A stretch of DNA of 64,000 nt, from positions 186,001 through 250,000 of the forward strand of contig JADJPO010000006.1 of assembly GCA_016713225.1 (NCBI GenBank), read 5' to 3'. The notes under the pieces are model-generated. The model worked only from the letters and a program-made list of their open reading frames with translations. It did not search any database and had not been told where the DNA came from. Below, one piece after another: positions 63,661 to 64,000 of the stretch (its first letter is position 1; each line of letters opens with the position of its first letter). A program made the position numbers and the translations under genes. This stretch comes from Kineosporiaceae bacterium. Its GTDB lineage: Bacteria > Actinomycetota > Actinomycetes > Actinomycetales > Kineosporiaceae.

Positions 63661-64000
63661 TAAAGATCATGCCTTTGACGTGCAGTTATGCGGCGTTCAA
63701 GATCAACTAAGAAAATCTTGAACGTATGGGCGCGATAGCGGTGTGCGAAACCGCTGGTCACGGCCCCCATGTGGCCGGTAGGCACGTCGGCAGGGGGTGA
63801 TCGAGATGCGTTCGTGCTGGTCAGCGGCCTCGACGGCTCACAGTGGCACCGATCATGGAAGGTGACTGATCGGGCATGGACCTCGGGTGAGTGGTCGTGC
63901 CAGTGGCCTATTCGTGGTCTGGGCGAGAGTGTCTGTGAATACCCAGCGGGGTATCTGGTGCGAGGCGGACTGGCGCAGCGAGCCTGGCTGCGCTCGGCGC
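63661..64000 (+). repeat. Conserved element left end, copy 3 (start of a third element)
   Basis: Related along its length to 54307-54640. The hairpin at 63694-63724 (CGTTCAAGAT/ATCTTGAACG) and the ATACCC/GGGTAT palindrome at 63939-63954 are present. A third element, or its remnant, must therefore begin here and continue beyond the window. Confidence 0.85.

Overview
The window is high-GC DNA with long codon-biased genes, GTG starts, GGAGG-type ribosome binding sites and actinobacterial families (DUF2510, FUSC, AbiEi/DUF559, CHAP proteins). It comes from an actinomycete; a Kineosporia/Frankia-like lineage is only a guess. No gene here fixes the genus.

Positions 1-27.3 kb look like ordinary chromosome. 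A corrinoid uptake operon (binding protein, permease, ATPase fused to a CbiZ amidohydrolase) is followed by an MFS transporter, a GNAT enzyme and a large fused ABC exporter. Next come a FUSC-type membrane protein with a lipase-like hydrolase, an Ogt DNA repair enzyme, and a DUF559 nuclease-like gene bracketed by two copies of one inverted repeat. The rest is an oxidoreductase, a patatin, an alpha/beta hydrolase, two secreted tachylectin-like propellers, a cysK-cysE pair, a mannosyltransferase-like membrane protein, a GGDEF/EAL protein and an NAD-dependent epimerase.

At 27.4 kb lies a complete tRNA-Ser(UGA). Its 3' portion (64 nt, starting in the anticodon loop) is repeated at 54.2 kb and 63.6 kb. 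Each copy is followed by a related sequence of about 300 nt, and the second and third are preceded by a related sequence of about 95 nt. This is the structure of two elements integrated in tandem at a tRNA gene, with a third starting at the window's end. No integrase is visible in either complete element.

Element 1 (27.5-54.2 kb) carries a two-component system, a secreted CHAP enzyme, IS debris, several small unknown genes and a tight eight-gene operon (37.5-49.5 kb). That operon encodes a multi-pass coiled-coil membrane protein, an unknown, an AAA+ ATPase, a DegT/DnrJ-type PLP enzyme, two unknowns, a 1063-residue CHAT protease and a membrane-anchored vWA-like protein. It is the best candidate for an undescribed conflict or signalling system.

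Element 2 (54.3-63.6 kb) carries an alpha/beta hydrolase, a protein with a trypsin-like protease domain, and a DUF4062/NB-ARC/TPR STAND gene. The STAND gene is broken by a frameshift and by an insertion sequence that itself contains an IS3 element. The locus reads as a defence or conflict hotspot built by accretion at tRNA-Ser.
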